Notes under the pieces: model-generated | What the model saw: the letters and a program-made list of their open reading frames with translations, nothing else | The model's database searches: none | What the model was told of the DNA's origin: nothing | Translations under genes and position numbers: made by a program | Assembly (NCBI GenBank): GCA_963556695.1 | Contig: CAUWAG010000020.1 | Span: 6,014,001-6,078,000 of the forward strand | DNA length: 64,000 nucleotides | Direction of reading: 5' to 3' | Origin: Anthostomella pinea | Lineage: Eukaryota; Ascomycota; Sordariomycetes; Xylariales; Xylariaceae | Shown here: positions 45,324-57,306 of the stretch, one piece after another | Layout: the number at the start of each line of letters is the position of its first letter | Numbering within the stretch: position 1 is the stretch's first letter

Positions 45324-46764
45324 CATCACTGGCAAACGAAACCACCATGAACGATGGCTCACACAGTGGCAGCTGGGTCCGATTGTCACCATGCAAGCCG
45401 GATCTGCAATCAAAAGCAACCAACCGTCGTTTTCGCCTCCGCCGATCGACGATAAGTTGTCAGCCCTTTGCCTGTTCAAGGCGATGGCGTCGAAAATCTA
45501 TTCGCCAGAATGCAAATCAATGTGCGATATGTGCATAAAATGAAATAGGAGGTGTCCCTCTCTCTCTCTCTGGATGATCGAAACACTCGCGTTGATTACC
45601 ACAGCTACGGGAAGCACGGTAGCAACAGATGTGTTGTTTACTTACCTATTGCGAGGCGCCATTATGAATACGGGCTGTACGGGCTGCATGGACGATCATT
45701 TGTCAACCCCTGAGCGCATGCTGCTGTCGTTGTCCAGGGTAGGGTGTGTGCACGCATTGGTTGGTGTCTGTGAGTCTTGACTCTTGGGTTGAATCTCCAG
45801 ATCATAAATGTAGTAGTCTTATTACATCCGGACAGCTGTCCCGGGATACGAGGTAGGGATTTTCTCTTCAATCGACCGCCTCTGCCGCTGTGTAGGAGAA
45901 TCCATGGGTTTGTGTCCTTCTCGTGTACCCTTGATCGGTACCGTACACAGTGGGATAGTACTGGACACGAGCTGACGGGATGGGAGAGCATTGGGAGCAT
46001 CGATGATAGGCTGCTAGCCATGACCCACCCGCCCATCCGCATGAATATCAAAATCCCGAGTGGTCCATGATGATTGATTTATTCACTACCTACAGTACAA
46101 GTATGCAGGTACTTACTAACTTGATGGGGATGGATCCTCGCTGCCGGGTGGCCCTAAAAGCACAAGCCGACTCCAATAGCGGATTTTGTATGTGCTGGAG
46201 GGCGAGCAGACTGTCGGGTGTGTGGCTCATCACGGCGGGTGCGGACCCCATGCGAGTAGGTACCTATACCTACCCGAACGACGGGATCAAAAATAAACCC
46301 CCAAGCAAACCCAGTAAACCCCATCCACGGGCTGGCAGAGAGCACCCGACTGCGGTCCCGGGTCCCTATTCTCCCCCAGCTGCTACACCTTACGGACCCA
46401 GCACACCTGTTCGATACAACCGTCGAGAAAGCCTCGCTTTAGCCTTTCTGCTTCGCTCGCTCGCTTTCCCTCCTCCCGTTTTCATTGCATCTATCGTTAC
46501 GTTCGTTTCTGTATCTATCTCGTGTACATTCGCTGCGGCATCGTCCGCTTAATTCTAGACTGGACGAGTGACCGTCAGACTATCACCATCTCCATCAGCA
46601 TCAGCATCACAGTCAGGGGTCGGACCTGAACAACCGCCATCCCATCGAGGAATTGCTCGACTTGACTCAACCCGAAATCGCTCTCCAATCCTGTATATAC
46701 GAATCAAGCCAGCCCTGATTGAGTCGTCTTTCGAGATACCGAGCCTGTTGGCTTGCTCCTCAAC

Positions 46765-49700
46765 ATGGCTCTAAACCTCCCCCCGATGGGAGGCGGCGGA
46801 GGCGCCCATACCCAGCCTTCGTTGCCATCGCTGCCAGCCCATCTTCAATCCGACACTCACCTGACCGCACACCTGGCCAGTCGTTTCCATGTGTCCATTC
46901 CCACCGCCCGCCTCTCGTCCCATGCCCTCGTTTCCCTCAACACCTATACATCTTCGTCCAAGGGCTTGGATGGGGGCAAGGAAGGCAGCGCCATGGCTGG
47001 CGCCGAAGACATGGCCGAGAGGGCCTTCCTGCGATTAGGACACCGTTCAGAAAACCAGGCCGTCATCTTCTTGTAAGTTGATGTGACGTTGACCACTTGT
47101 TGTGCCAGAGAAGAAACTGACTTGCATTTTGCAGGGGTGAATCTGGCTCTGGAAAGACAACCATTCGATCACATCTCCTGACGTCGCTCCTGAACAAGTC
47201 CTCGACGCCGCTATCCACCAAGGTCTCTCTGGGCGCCTACGTTTTTGATTCTCTGACCACGACGAAGACGGCAACGACACCGACCGCTTCGAAGGCTGGT
47301 CTCTTTTACGAACTTCAATACGACACTGCGTCGACCACAAACCCCTTGTTGATCGGTGGAAAGTTACTGGACCATCGGTTGGAGAGAAGCAGAATAGCAG
47401 ATGTACCCACAGGAGAGCGTAACTTCCATGTGCTCTACTACCTGCTCGCGGGAACCAGCGAGGCTGAGAAGACTCATCTGGGCATTGATACGCCCAAGGA
47501 TGACGCCGGACAGAGACGCTGGAAATATTTGGGTCATCCTACGCAGCTCAAGGTCGGAATGAACGATGCCGAAGGTTTCCAGTTGTTCAAGACCGCCCTG
47601 CGAAAGCTCGAGTTTCCTCGAGGTGAGATCGCCGAGATTTGCCAAATCCTGGCTTGCATTCTTCATATCGGGCAGCTGGAATTCGAGACCACTTCCCAAA
47701 CGTTGTCTACTGGAGATGATAGCGGTGGGTTCTCTCACGAAGGCGGCCAGACCATCACGGCTGCCAAGAACAAGGATGTACTGGGTATAATCGCCGCCTT
47801 CTTGGGGGTCAGCTCGCAAGACCTTCAGACCACAATGGGTTACAAGACGAAGATGATCCACCGCGAGAGGGTCACCGTCATGCTGGATCCCAAAGGAGCT
47901 CGCGCCAATGCCGATGAACTAGCAAGAACATTATACTCGCTTCTCGTGGCGTACATGATCGAAAACATCAACCAGAAGATATGTGCTCCGGAAGAGTCCA
48001 TTGCCAACACCATCAACATCATCGACTTTCCCGGTTTCTCACAGCAGTCTTCGACCGGGTCCGCTCTTGACCAACTCCTCAATAACGCTGCCACTGAAAC
48101 TCTGTATAACATGACATTGCAGAACTTCTTTGACCGAAAAGCTGATCTGTTGGACAATGAAGAAGTTGCTGTCCCTGCTACCAGCTACTTCGACAATTCC
48201 GACGCTGTGAAGGGGTTGTTGAAGCCCGGCAATGGTTTGCTCAGCATCCTCGACGATCAGACTCGGCGCCATCGAAGCGATCCACAGCTTTTGGAGAGCC
48301 TGAGGAAGCGGTTCGAAGGCAAGAACCCTGCCATTAATGTTGGTTCGGCAACAGCCCGACTTCCCGGCAGTAACTTCTTGTCTGAGAACACGGCAGCCAC
48401 CTTCACCGTCAAGCACTTCGCTGGCGAGGTCGACTATCCCACGAAGGGGCTTGTGGAGGAGAATGGCGAGGTCATATCAGGTGATCTCATGAACCTGATC
48501 AACTCCAGCAAGAGCGAATTCGTCACGCGCCTTTTCGGTCAAGAAGCCCTGCAGGCTGTCATGCACCCGCAAGAGAAAACTACCGTGATGCAAGCTTCCG
48601 TCAGCTCGAAGCCTATGAGAGCACCCAGTGTAATGTCGAGAAAGAACGGACGCACGGCTCGCTCCCGAAGGCCCCGTCACCAAGAATCTGTTGATGACTT
48701 TGCTAGTGATGCTGGAGACCTGCATGAAAAGGGCCGCTCATCAGATGAACCCAGGAAGAGCTCGCGTCAATCTGAGCAGGGCGCATCCGGCCAGTTCTTG
48801 TCTGCCTTGGAGAATGTCAAGCAAGCGATCACTGCCCCCAACACCAACAATTATTTCGTTTTCTGTCTGAAACCCAACGACAGACGGATCGCGAACCAAT
48901 TTGACAGTAAATGCGTTCGATCACAGGTGCAAACCTTTGGTATTGCAGAGATAAGTCAACGATTGAGATCAGCCGACTTCAGTCTGTTCCTGCCATTTGG
49001 CGAGTTTCTAGGTCTTGCGGATGCTGAAGCACTCATCGTTGGAAGCGAGCGAGAGAAAGCCGAAGCCCTTATCCAGAGCAAACAGTGGCCATCCAACGAG
49101 GTTCATATCGGCTCCACGGGTGTCTTCCTGAGTGAGCGGTGTTGGATGGAGATCTCCTCGCTAGGTGCTGGTACCTCAATATCTGGACGGTACAACTCGG
49201 ACGTTGGGGACGGCCTCACGCCCGCTGGCGAGAACCCCTTCGCTTCTAGAGAGCACCTCAGTTCACTTGGCAACACTCCTCAGTACAGCGACAAAGCCCG
49301 ATTGGGGTATTTCGGTGCTGGGGATGCTGATGCACGCTCTGAAGCCGGGGTCTCCGCCTTTGGTGCTGGTGATATGTTCAAAAATCTCGACACTCGGGAA
49401 CAAATGGCCGAGCGTGGAAACGAAAAATCACTAGTCGAGGTCGAGGAATACCGGGACAGTTCGAGCCGCAAACGTTGGGTTTTTATCACAATGCTCCTGA
49501 CTTGGTTCGTTCCCGACTTCTTGATCCGGTGGTTGGGCCGCATGCCTCGCAAGGATATACGACAGGCCTGGCGGGAGAAGCTGGCCATCAATTTCATCAT
49601 CTGGTTTTTTTGTCTGTTCGCGGCCTTCTTCATCGTAGGCTTTCCAATGGTCATATGTCCCAAACAATACGTCTTCAGTTCAGCGGAGCTGACATCCTAC

Positions 49701-52468
49701 AATGGCAAAGACGGAGCTTCGTCCTATGCCTCAATTCGCGGCCAGGTCTTCGACATTGGAGAGTTTGCTTCTGTCCATTACCCACCGTACTTGCCCACCA
49801 AGTCAATTACGCAGTATGCCGGGCTGGATATCACGGCCTTGTTCCCCGTCCAGGTATCGGCTCTCTGCCAGGGCAAGAACGGGCAGGTCGATCCCGCCGT
49901 CACGCTGGACTACAAGTCGACAAACGTCACTGGTTCGGCCAGTGTTGTCAGCAGCCAGGATACCAACTCTGTCTACCACGACTTCCGCTACTTCACCACG
50001 AAGCCTCAGCCTGATTGGTTCTATGAGAAGATGGAGGAACTCAAGAGCAGCTGGAAGAAGGGAAACGTAGGATACTCGCCAGAATATGTCGCCACCCTCG
50101 GCGACAAGAAGAACCAGATCGCTATTCTCAATGGTCGTGTCTACGACATGACCAAGTACAACCTTGGCGGCCGCCATGTCCGTACCCCCGAGGGTGTAGC
50201 TGAACCGACTGACCCCGACGTCACAAACTTCATGGATGATCTCGTTGTGAACCTCTTCACCATGAAGGCTGGGTCGGACGTGACCAAGCTGTGGAATGCT
50301 CTTGCCATGGACTCTGGCCTGCGCCAGCGTATGCAACTCTGTCTGGACAATCTCTTCTATGTTGGCGACGTCGACACGCGCAACTCGGTGAGGTGTCAGT
50401 TCTCTCAATACCTCATTCTTGCCGTCTCTATCATCCTTGTCACCATCATCGGTGTCAAGTTCCTTGCTGCTCTTCAGTTTGGAGGCAAGAATGTTCCGGA
50501 GAACATCGACAAGTTCATCATGTGTCAGATCCCAGCGTATACCGAGGACGAGGATTCCCTTCGCCGTGCCATTGACTCAGCCGCCCGAATGCGATATGAC
50601 GACAAGCGCAAACTGCTCGTCATTATCTGTGATGGTATGATCATCGGACAGGGTAACGATCGACCAACGCCACGCATTGTTCTTGATATTCTCGGTGTAT
50701 CAGAGACTGTTGACCCCGAGCCGCTCAGCTTCGAATCTCTGGGTGAGGGTCTCAAGCAACACAACATGGGCAAGGTCTACTCCGGTCTGTACGAGGTTCA
50801 AGGTCACATCGTCCCCTTCATGGTCGTGGTCAAGGTCGGTAAGCCGTCTGAAGTCTCCCGTCCTGGCAACCGTGGCAAGCGAGATTCCCAGATGGTCACC
50901 ATGCGCTTCCTCAACCGTGTACACTACAACCTGGCTATGAGTCCCCTCGAGCTGGAAATGTATCACCAAATCCGGAACATCATTGGTGTCAATCCGACCT
51001 TCTACGAATTTATGCTGCAGATCGACGCTGACACGGTCGTTGCTGCGGACTCGGCCACACGCATGGTCTCTGCGTTCATCGACGACACGCGGCTGATCGC
51101 CTGCTGTGGTGAGACAGCCTTGACCAACTCCAAGTCTTCGTTCATTACCATGATTCAGGTGTACGAGTACTACATCTCGCACAACCTGGTCAAGGCTTTC
51201 GAGAGCTTGTTTGGTAGTGTCACCTGTTTACCCGGATGTTTCTCCATGTACCGTCTTCGCGCCGCCGACTCGGGCAAGCCGCTCTTCGTCAGTCGTGAGA
51301 TTGTGGACGACTACTCGACCATTCGTGTCGACACCTTGCACATGAAGAACTTGCTCCACTTGGGAGAGGATCGTTACCTGACGACACTCCTCCTCAAGTA
51401 CCACAACAAGTACAAGACGAAATATCTGTTCCGTGCTCATGCGTTCACCATCGCACCAGATACGTGGGCCGTGTTCATGTCGCAGCGTCGTCGATGGATC
51501 AACTCTACAGTACACAACCTCATCGAACTCGTCCCGATGGAGCAGCTCTGCGGTTTCTGCTGCTTCAGCATGCGCTTCATTGTGTTCGTCGACTTGTTGT
51601 CGACTGTCGTGCAACCCGTCGTGATTGCGTACATCATATACCTCATCGTGCTCGTCAGCACAGCAGCCACAGTGGTACCAGTCACGTCTTTCATCATGCT
51701 TGGTGCCATTTATGGGCTCCAGGCCATCATCTTCATCGTGCGTAGGAAGTGGGAGATGGTGGGCTGGATGATCCTGTATATCATAGCCATTCCCGTCTTC
51801 TCCTTCGGCCTGCCTCTTTACTCTTTCTGGCACATGGACGACTTCAACTGGGGCAACACCCGTGTGGTTGCCGGCGAGAGGGGCAAGAAGGTTGTTGTCT
51901 CGGACGAGGGCAAGTTTGATCCTGCATCGATACCGCGCAAGAAGTGGGAGGAGTACCAGACCGAGCTGTGGGATGCTCAAACTTCCAAAGAGGATACCCA
52001 CTCTGAGATAAGCGGCTACAGTTACGCGACGAAGCCGGGCATGAACGTCGCCGTATCCGAGTACTACTCGCCATCACGTGCCGGCTCAACTGTTGGCGTT
52101 GTTCCGCCGTATGACACCACGGGACCTGGCAACTTCAGCCGTATGTCATTCGCTCCCACCGAGAACAGGATGAGCCAGTTTGGCGGATCCCAGTTCTTCG
52201 GAAACCAGGGAGAGGTCGAGATGACTAGCCTGACGGGCATGCCCAGCGACGACGCCCTGCTTGCCGAGATCCGTGAGATCTTGCGGACAGCTGATTTGAT
52301 GACCGTCACTAAGAAGGGTATCAAGCAAGAGTTGGAGAGACGGTTCAACGTGCCTCTTGACTCGAGGCGGGCATACATCAATAACGGTATGTGTTTCCAT
52401 GCCACATGACTGAATACTTGCTAACGCTATCATCAGCAACCGAAGCGCTGTTGTCGGGTCAGTTGTGA
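46765..52468 (+). CDS. csmA: Class V chitin synthase with myosin motor domain (csmA type)
   Basis: This is a chitin synthase fused to an N-terminal myosin-type motor, needed for hyphal wall integrity in filamentous ascomycetes. Three exons fit: 46765-47072, 47135-52386 and 52437-52468, giving 1863 residues. The motor domain (about 1-780) has an intact P-loop GESGSGKTT (104-112), a switch I-like [11 protein letters not shown] and a switch II-like [11 protein letters not shown] (about 398). Membrane segments follow at about 887, then cytochrome-b5-like modules ([29 protein letters not shown]). The catalytic domain carries [11 protein letters not shown] (about 1395), [15 protein letters not shown] (about 1514) and [14 protein letters not shown] (about 1552). 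A multispan segment and a DEK_C domain (about 1807-1852) end the protein. The last intron (52387-52436) adds the terminal [10 protein letters not shown]. It is divergent from the class VII gene, an arrangement known in other filamentous ascomycetes. Confidence 0.95.
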
Positions 52469-53478
52469 ACAACGTGCTGCTCGCCCGCCTCTCTTTAACA
52501 TTCTGCATCTATCTGGCTGGTCATATATCTCACCACCTACATATATTATAATGCATACAGCCAAAAGGCATTCGGGATACATTGGGTTGGGTGGAACAAA
52601 GGGCTGTTTACATAAAAAGACATATCTTGGGGTCTAGTCGCCGCAGGCGCATGCATATGCACCAAGCGCATATACTAATCGGGTTTCAGACTCGGGGATC
52701 TGTATTGGTTGATTGGGTGTGAGGCGATACGATTCGCGGAGATCTGGGGTTGACTCTGGTTGCTGCGGGAGTTCATATCGCGCCATGTCTTGCTCTGTGT
52801 GGTATATTGATTTGATAGTACATAGTCGTGTCATTGACGCCCCTTTCGAGAAGTACAGCCTCTTGTGGCTCTCCAATATGAAAGTGACGTGCCCGCATGT
52901 TGTATGCTGGGAAGCTCCTGGCAAGTGGTTGAAACATTATGCTGTATAATAACCTGGCATAAGCATTTATTCCGGCAGCAATTGACTTGAATAATCACCC
53001 ATCGCTGCTTATTCCACTGCAAATCATGATTATATGCCGGCGTGCTCACGACACCGCTGGCAAGCCTTCATTTAACCCGATGTTGACCGTATGGGTTCGG
53101 CGTCAGATAACCCATTCCGTTGCAGACTATCTCGGTCATAGCAGAGTTGGTACTCAAGGGTCCGTCGAGATTACAGCAGTGCGTGGTCTCTACGTGGCTT
53201 ATTCCCTACGACCCCCAAGTGAGATCTTAAAAGGCATCTGAGAAATCCGTACTCGGGAGAATGTATAGACAGAAGAGTGGTATTGCAACAGGTTTCCCAC
53301 GGTAGCAAGATATGCGTGCCTCTCGAGTAGACGTATACAGTATGTAGCTGCCATCGTTTAGGGACATCAATGACCTTCATCAGTGACCCTTTTGCAGCGG
53401 GGTATCAACTATACTGCCGACAGCATAATCCCATCATGTTCGTCTTTGCTAGATGTACTCAACTGTGATGCTCCCAGT
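52469..53478. other. Convergent intergenic region, csmA-type gene / hypothetical gene
   Basis: This 1.0 kb stretch contains hairpin-repeat copy C (52923-53020) about 455 bp past the csmA stop. Nothing coding is supported. Confidence 0.5.
52923..53020. repeat. Dispersed hairpin repeat, copy C
   Basis: It starts AAGTGGTTGAAA, contains CCTGGCATAAGCATT (GGCATAAGCA at 52956-52965) and ends TGCTTATTCCACTGC (TGCTTATTCC at 53006-53015). It is collinear with 22821-22920. Several of the differences are C/T or G/A, with the AT form in this copy. Confidence 0.7.
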
Positions 53479-54977
53479 CTACCATCTGTCCGGAATGTCA
53501 ATAACCCAATCATTGCCTGTGACATTGCCCGTGACTTTCCGCAACGGCTGATCCGCGTTGCGTGCTGCACCTCTTCTCGCTCGCTCGCTGCCGGCATGGC
53601 GATCCGCCCTCTCAATTCGGCTGAGTCCGGCCCAGGGCGGGTCGACCGGGGCATTGGTGATGTCCGGGAAGCGCCGCATACTGCTGATGGATACGTTGCG
53701 ATCCTTCTGCTGCATGTCGGCCATGGCCTCAGGCCACTTGCCGTGCACGTAGTCCAGGATGTTGGCTGCGACCCCGCGGTGGACAGCATCGCCCACCCAC
53801 GAGGTAAGGACCCAGTGCGTGAAGGTGCCGAAGAAGTCATCGATCATGCTGAAGAACTCCGGGTGGCGGGCTTCGGCGTGTCGGTTCTCGTTCCGGATGA
53901 TGACGATCCGCGGGGGGTTGTCCACGGCTCGGAGCCAGACGCTCAGCGAGAGTTGCAGGCGGATTCGGTACGGCTCGAAGTGCGTTTCTAGGTCTATGGA
54001 GGCGGGGACTAGCACGGCGTTGCGCTCTACTCCCGGCCGAAGCGCATCTACGGCTAGGGGCTTCTCCTGGTGGACCTCAATGCCGCGAGCAGGGGGACGG
54101 CGCATCATCTTGGTGGGCATTGCCGTCAAGGGGTGTTGAGGCTCTTCCGGTGCTTTGGAAACGGGGACCAGTGAGGACTGAGGTGGCGTGAGAGTCTCAA
54201 AGGTGGGTTCTGCTGTGGTATTGGTCGCCGAAGTCCGTGGACTGTGAGATGGCTTGGGGGCTGTAGACTTCGGCTTGGCGTTGAGGACGGCAGCATAGAC
54301 TGGTGGTGTACCCCTGGGGCGATTGCGTTGCGATGCCGGTACCATCTTCGATGACCGTATCATCTCTGTCAAGGCGATCGAAGATCTCCAGCGAAACGAC
54401 GTGGGGGTCTTTCAGCAGACGACGTATGGCGGCCACGTCGACGGGCGCCTCGTCTGGCTCTCTGATCAGTGAAGGGGACTTGACTCCAATCATGATGAAC
54501 CTGTAGTCACTGCCAGGGCCGGGGTCAGCGGTGAATGTATCGTGGCTGGGGTGGAAACTTACTCTTTTGCGATAGGGGCGCGAGGACACAGTACTGGAGC
54601 CATTCCAGGGAGACGAGGTGCGCGTTGTCGCGGGCCGGTCGATCCTCCAGGATATGCCTCACATCGTCGCACAGTTCGTCTACCCAATTGCCGTTGTAGG
54701 CATCTTCGTACAGCTGCTTCTTGTACTGCCGAAGTCGTTTTTCGAGTATCGTGACATGCTGGGCGCAGGAGGGGAAGAACTGGTTCCTGTCGTTGCTGCC
54801 GGTGGTGCTAACGTCGTTTGTGCAGTTGCTGTTGCTGCTGCCGCGCAGTGAGAGGTTGTGTTGTTGAGGGCGGGACAGGAGACGCCGTCAGAACGGAACC
54901 TTCAGGTGGCGGAGTTGGTTTTGGGTACAAGTGTGTTTTTGTTCGAGGAAGGTCCAGGGAGCACGCAGGTCCGCCAT
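53479..54977 (-). CDS. Hypothetical protein, exon structure unresolved
   Basis: I do not recognise this gene. Three stretches look coding on the minus strand. The first (about 54556-54792) reads QHVTILEKRLRQYKKQLYED, then NGNWVDELCDDVRHILED. The second (about 54350-54500) reads KSPSLIREPDEAPVDVAAIR then VVSLEIFDRLDRDDTVIED. The third (53479-54300) includes PKPSHSPRTSATNTTAEP, HFEPYRIRLQLSLSVWLR and FFGTFTHWVLTSWVGDAVH. They lie in different frames and need introns. A GTAAGT donor at 54555 is clear; a second intron from GTACCG (about 54341) to GTCTACAG (about 54260) would restore frame. The start is uncertain: the ATG at 54977 gives only 29 codons before a stop. It could be a real multi-exon gene or a decaying one. 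Confidence 0.35.
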
Positions 54978-57306
54978 GACTGCGAGTTTTGGTATTTGTA
55001 CCACCTGTCTCCTCAGGCACTTATCATCTAAGTGTGCATGCACAAAATCAGTCCAGTGTTCCAGCCCTGGGAATTATCCTGTTAGAATCTTGCCATGCGA
55101 ATGGCCTTGGATGATACGGCGGGGTTGAAGGGAAAAGGGGATGGTAGGTATATACCCAGAGTTAACAGCAAGACATGCCAATACACGAATTATCCCCCAC
55201 CGCAAGAAGTACACCGTTAAATATGCTTAGATTACCGTCAAAAAATACCTACACAAGGCTGCTAGAGCATTTACCTTAGAAGATCCCACGAGGAGGCAAA
55301 CCCAAAAAACCCCACAATGACAAAAGAATTAACTCCCGTCTGCTTCGCTCTGGACTTTTTCCTGATATTTACCAAGGTGAATGGAAACTCTCCAGCCGCG
55401 CCCTAGCTTCCCTTTGGGTATTAATTTGCTATCTTATCCCAGCTGCCGTCGCTTACGCTGGGGATCGAATTTCTGAGGTCTCTGGCATGGTTATCATTGA
55501 GGTCGTCGCCTCTCCTCCGCTGTGCCACGAGCCATAGCTGTCGATAGATTTCAAATTTAATCTGGACCATATAGCAAACATTCCGTTGCCCTGCAACCAA
55601 GAGCTTACAGTTTATGTGCATGTGGGGCAATATGGAAAAGGGGGTTGCATGTTGAATTGTGCACTGCACCACCATGACATTTCCATGATTCCGCTCTACC
55701 TACAACCTAGACTTGTATGTCCAGGCCACCATTAGGCCGCTCTCTCGGCTGGGTTTATATTTCTGCTTCTCCTCTGTACATGTTTGAGTCTACTGTGAGC
55801 CTTCCGGTTTGCCATTGCCGGTGCCACACTGCCACTGTTGGGTATTTCTATGATGCCCTCTGTCATTTACCGTTGCCGCCCCCCTCTCACGGGCAATGCG
55901 ATAATCGTACGTCGGCTGGTTTGCTTCACTAAATCAAACTTGGAGTACTTGGCTAAATCTTCATTCATACCTGTTTTTGGCTTTTTTTCCTCTTTCTTCA
56001 ACAAGTGGAAAAAAATCATAGGATGATGCGGTGACGGCAACCAGACTCGAACTATGCAGTAGAACCTTTACCCCTGGGTACTAGATTCATATTACACATG
56101 CCCTTCACTCTTTGGGGCTATTCAGGTAATCCAACCGGCCCAGTGAACCCTGTCCACGGTGTCGCCGGTTTTCGTGCCGTAATACGATGCTTGTTGTTTG
56201 CGAGGTTGCCTGTGCGGTGCTTCCATTACATACCAGTGGATGAGTCCCACGCCAAGAGGGACGCATGACCGTATGGCCTGCAGATCACTGAATTTGGAGT
56301 CCTTGAATGCACCAGTCAATGCTGTGACGAAGGCAAATTCGACGACGTACCAGCACTCTTGGACCCAAAGAGAGAAAAGTTGTCTGTGGATGACGCGGAG
56401 ACCGACAAGAGTGTTCACACGGCCGTGCCCTGGGCTCGCATTGTTATCCTTAACATGTTACCCATCAATGATGTTAGGAAAATGCAGTAAGGCACCTGCC
56501 TTCAACGAGCAGGGTAATTTCCCGAGAGATTTTACCATGTCACTCATCAACCGCCAGTTGAGTTATCAGTTGACATTGATTTCTTACCCGCAGAATATGG
56601 ATTGATCAGCTGTCCATTTCTTCAGATATCATAATTACGACCCTGCTGATGACTTCGATATATCAGTGGCGTGCTGTATGTCCGCCCAAACACTGCTCTC
56701 ACCGCTCAGGGGTAATAATCGTGTCTGGAATAAGCACGAAACATCGTCATAAGCTACCAATTGCCGATTATACCAGTGCTTATTCAGGAGAATTACTGCC
56801 CCTGACTGTGTGCTGGTCAAGTTCCGACATATGCGACTATTCTGTCGCCAGCCGACGTTGAGCTCGATATCGCCATCGCGCCTCTATCCAGGCCCGATGG
56901 AGCCAAATGCCGGGCACCCCACCCCGGTCATGCAGAGACACTACTCGGGGCCAGTCCTCCTTTTCAGCATCGCATTCGACCTTCCGCTGGTTGGCTGCTA
57001 CACCCCGGATTTTAATCCACTAATCAGGGGGAGCTGCCCGATCTATATTGGCTCTTCGTTCTCTCGGGGCTTGGTGACGATGCCGGCCTTTTCGGGGACG
57101 ATGGCACGGCGTCTCAAATAGACGATGTCTGAGTGTACCTACAGTACCCGCTCGTCCTCCTTCCCCGTACGGAGAGAACTGAGGGAGTATTGTCCGCCGA
57201 CAGTTTTGTATAAAACAGCTGGTGGTCACCTTGTACAGTGGAGAGAATGGACTGTCCTCTGCTGATCGTTCCAAGTGAGTGAGTCTCTCAGTCGCTTCCG
57301 TGCAGT
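54978..57306. other. 2.3 kb intergenic region with hairpin element
   Basis: The AT-rich part at about 55130-55420 has no coding features. A tRNA-like B-box (AGTTCGAGTCT, minus strand, about 56044-56054) followed by a T7 run is present but does not fold as a tRNA. Hairpin element D occupies 56707-56804. The stretch ends in the promoter of the GH43-like gene. Confidence 0.45.
56707..56804. repeat. 98-bp palindromic element D
   Basis: The left end CAGGGGTAATAATCGTGTCT is followed by GGAATAAGCAC (56727-56737). The right end, read on the other strand, is CAGGGGCAGTAATTCTCCT then GAATAAGCAC (56776-56785 on the plus strand as GTGCTTATTC). These are imperfect terminal inverted repeats of about 30 bp around a 38-bp centre. 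No target-site duplication is visible at these ends. Confidence 0.75.

Larger units (their letters stand above)
43391..46764. promoter_or_regulatory. 3.4 kb shared promoter of the divergent chitin synthase pair
   Basis: The region separates the two chitin synthase starts. No convincing gene is present. Visible elements are (CATCTTC)4 at 44992-45019, (CAGCTA)5.8 at 45289-45323, TAGGTA clusters at 45067-45086 and 46256-46274 (GTAGGTACCTATACCTACC), and a CT-rich leader (about 46430-46764) without any ATG before the csmA-type start. Confidence 0.6.

Noticed and set aside
53383..53991. A 202-codon plus-strand ORF.
   Set aside because: It is antisense to the better-supported minus-strand coding stretch at 53479-54300 and shows no family similarity.
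56020..56100. Possible tRNA gene on the minus strand (AGTTCGAGTCT B-box-like sequence followed by a T7 run).
   Set aside because: The T-stem does not pair, no matching 5' acceptor strand or A box is found, and no cloverleaf can be drawn; at most a tRNA relic.
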